Shown here piece after piece: positions 63,377-64,000 of a DNA stretch of 64,000 bases. The DNA is from Thioclava sp. GXIMD4216. GTDB taxonomy: Bacteria; Pseudomonadota; Alphaproteobacteria; Rhodobacterales; Rhodobacteraceae. The notes under the pieces were generated by a model. It made no database searches, was not told the origin of the DNA, and was given only the letters and a program-made list of their open reading frames with translations. Each line of letters begins with the position of its first letter. Position 1 is the stretch's first letter. The stretch is taken from NCBI RefSeq assembly GCF_037949285.1, contig NZ_CP149926.1, forward strand, positions 1,653,501 to 1,717,500, read 5' to 3'. A program made the translations under genes and the position numbers.

Positions 63377-63441
63377 GATCCTGTCCGGGTCACCCCGACC
63401 GGGGAGCAGCTCCCCCGGTCTCACCCCTCCCGGACAGGATC
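63377..63441. repeat. Nested 65-base hairpin upstream of yajC
   Basis: The outer stem GATCCTGTCCGGG (63377-63389) / CCCGGACAGGATC (63429-63441) is perfect over 13 bases. Inside it is a second stem GACCGGGG (63397-63104-type position 63397-63404) / CCCCGGTC (63413-63420), flanked by near-identical internal loops TCACCCC and TCACCCCT. There is no T-run, so it is not a standard terminator. Confidence 0.72.
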
Positions 63442-63642
63442 ACGGCCGATGCCCCAGAACGGGGGCAGATCCCCAGAATTTCCTGACATTTTCGTGTGAC
63501 CGTCGGATGCGTCGTGTATTCCGGCGTTCTGTTCGTTACTAGGGCGGCAGAAACTTGCCATCGTCCCAAGGCCCATATAGGGTGCGCGCCGAATTCAAGG
63601 CGTTTTTGCGCTCTCTGGCCCTCAGGAAAGGACCCAAAGTCA

Positions 63643-63984
63643 ATGTTCGTGACCCCCGCATATGCTCAGGCAGCCGGTGCAGCAGCACCCGGTGGTATGG
63701 CTGCTCTCGGCCAGTTCTTGCCGCTGATCCTGATCTTCATCATCATGTATTTCCTGCTGATCCGTCCGCAGCAGAAAAAGGCGAAACAGCATCGCCAGAT
63801 GGTGGAAGCCCTGCGTCGCGGTGACGAGGTTGTCACCCAAGGCGGCATTCTGGGGAAAGTGACCAATGTGCGCGAAGATGGCATGGTCGAAGTGGAAATC
63901 GCTCAGGGCGTCAAAGTGCGCGTGGTGAAATCGACCATCGGTCAGGTGGTTTCGAAAACCGAACCTGCTGCTGAATCCAAATAA
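63643..63984 (+). CDS. yajC: Preprotein translocase subunit YajC
   Basis: YajC associates with SecDF in the Sec translocon. The 113-residue protein begins MFVTPAYAQAAGAAAPGGMAALGQ, has one transmembrane segment (FLPLILIFIIMYFLLIRP, followed by QQKKAKQH) and a C-terminal cytoplasmic domain (RRGDEVVTQGGILGKVTNVREDGMVEVEIA), all typical. The frame is open to 63496 but the ATG at 63643 follows AGGAAAG. secD would be expected next, beyond the window. Confidence 0.95.
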   Translation: MFVTPAYAQAAGAAAPGGMAALGQFLPLILIFIIMYFLLIRPQQKKAKQHRQMVEALRRGDEVVTQGGILGKVTNVREDGMVEVEIAQGVKVRVVKSTIGQVVSKTEPAAESK

Positions 63985-64000
63985 GAACGAAAGCGTCGGC

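Overview
The window is chromosomal DNA from an alphaproteobacterium, most likely a member of the Rhodobacteraceae (Thioclava-like, but the genus cannot be fixed from sequence reading alone). Supporting signs are an alphaproteobacterial SspB, a circularly permuted two-piece tmRNA whose reading frame encodes the tag ANDNRAPVALAA, a STAS-cheY-cheA-cheW-cheR-cheY operon, a class II DAHP synthase, an agl-type alpha-glucosidase locus, and high GC with dense, mostly short-gapped genes. I saw no insertion sequence, prophage, CRISPR array or rRNA gene, and recognised no ordinary tRNA gene. Most of the window is core genome.

Layout. 1-3.2 kb: the 5' part of fumC, sspB, a SnoaL-like gene, the permuted ssrA gene (minus strand) and ndk. 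The ClpXP adaptor gene and the tag-encoding RNA lie about 0.7 kb apart. 3.3-11 kb: an NsrR-type Rrf2 regulator, an agmatinase, a membrane-anchored FMN glutamate-synthase-like protein, an MFS exporter, glyoxalase I and Tex. 11-16 kb: a minus-strand chemotaxis operon that ends in an uncharacterised protein with a CheZ-like DxxxQ motif; no cheB, cheD or receptor gene is present. 16-22 kb: glucokinase, a LacI regulator, an alpha-glucosidase and a non-pyrrolysine MttB homologue. 22-29.5 kb: a CBS-domain membrane protein, xerD with two envelope proteins of unknown function, aroK-aroB and guaA. 29.8-36.3 kb: a two-gene unit of unknown role and a liv-type branched-chain amino acid ABC operon that contains an extra small secreted protein. 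36.4-48 kb: a GlxA-type regulator, DAHP synthase, a PAS protein, a 970-base AT-rich intergenic region, gmk, gamma carbonic anhydrase, a degenerate receiver, a PhoR-like kinase, phosphoglucomutase and an M29 aminopeptidase.

47.3-53.7 kb is the most distinctive part. A prfH-rtcB pair matches the RtcB2-PrfH ribosome-rescue and repair module. It is followed on the opposite strand by a LuxR-type response regulator, a FIST-domain (NosP-like) sensor and a PAS-rich hybrid histidine kinase, which resembles the NosP/NahK nitric-oxide/heme sensory arrangement. 53.8-64 kb: a MarR/oxidoreductase divergon with a perfect 16-base inverted repeat, a LysR/AEC-transporter divergon, a cold-shock gene coupled to a TTG-started small gene, dusA, a TauE-type permease, mazG, two paralogous small proteins of unknown function, a nested hairpin and yajC.

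Themes that connect genes are protein and ribosome quality control (tmRNA, SspB, PrfH, RtcB, Tex), nitric-oxide or redox sensing (NsrR-like regulator with an FNR-like box, NosP-like locus), and sugar and aromatic precursor metabolism (glk, aglA, pgm, aroK, aroB, aroG).
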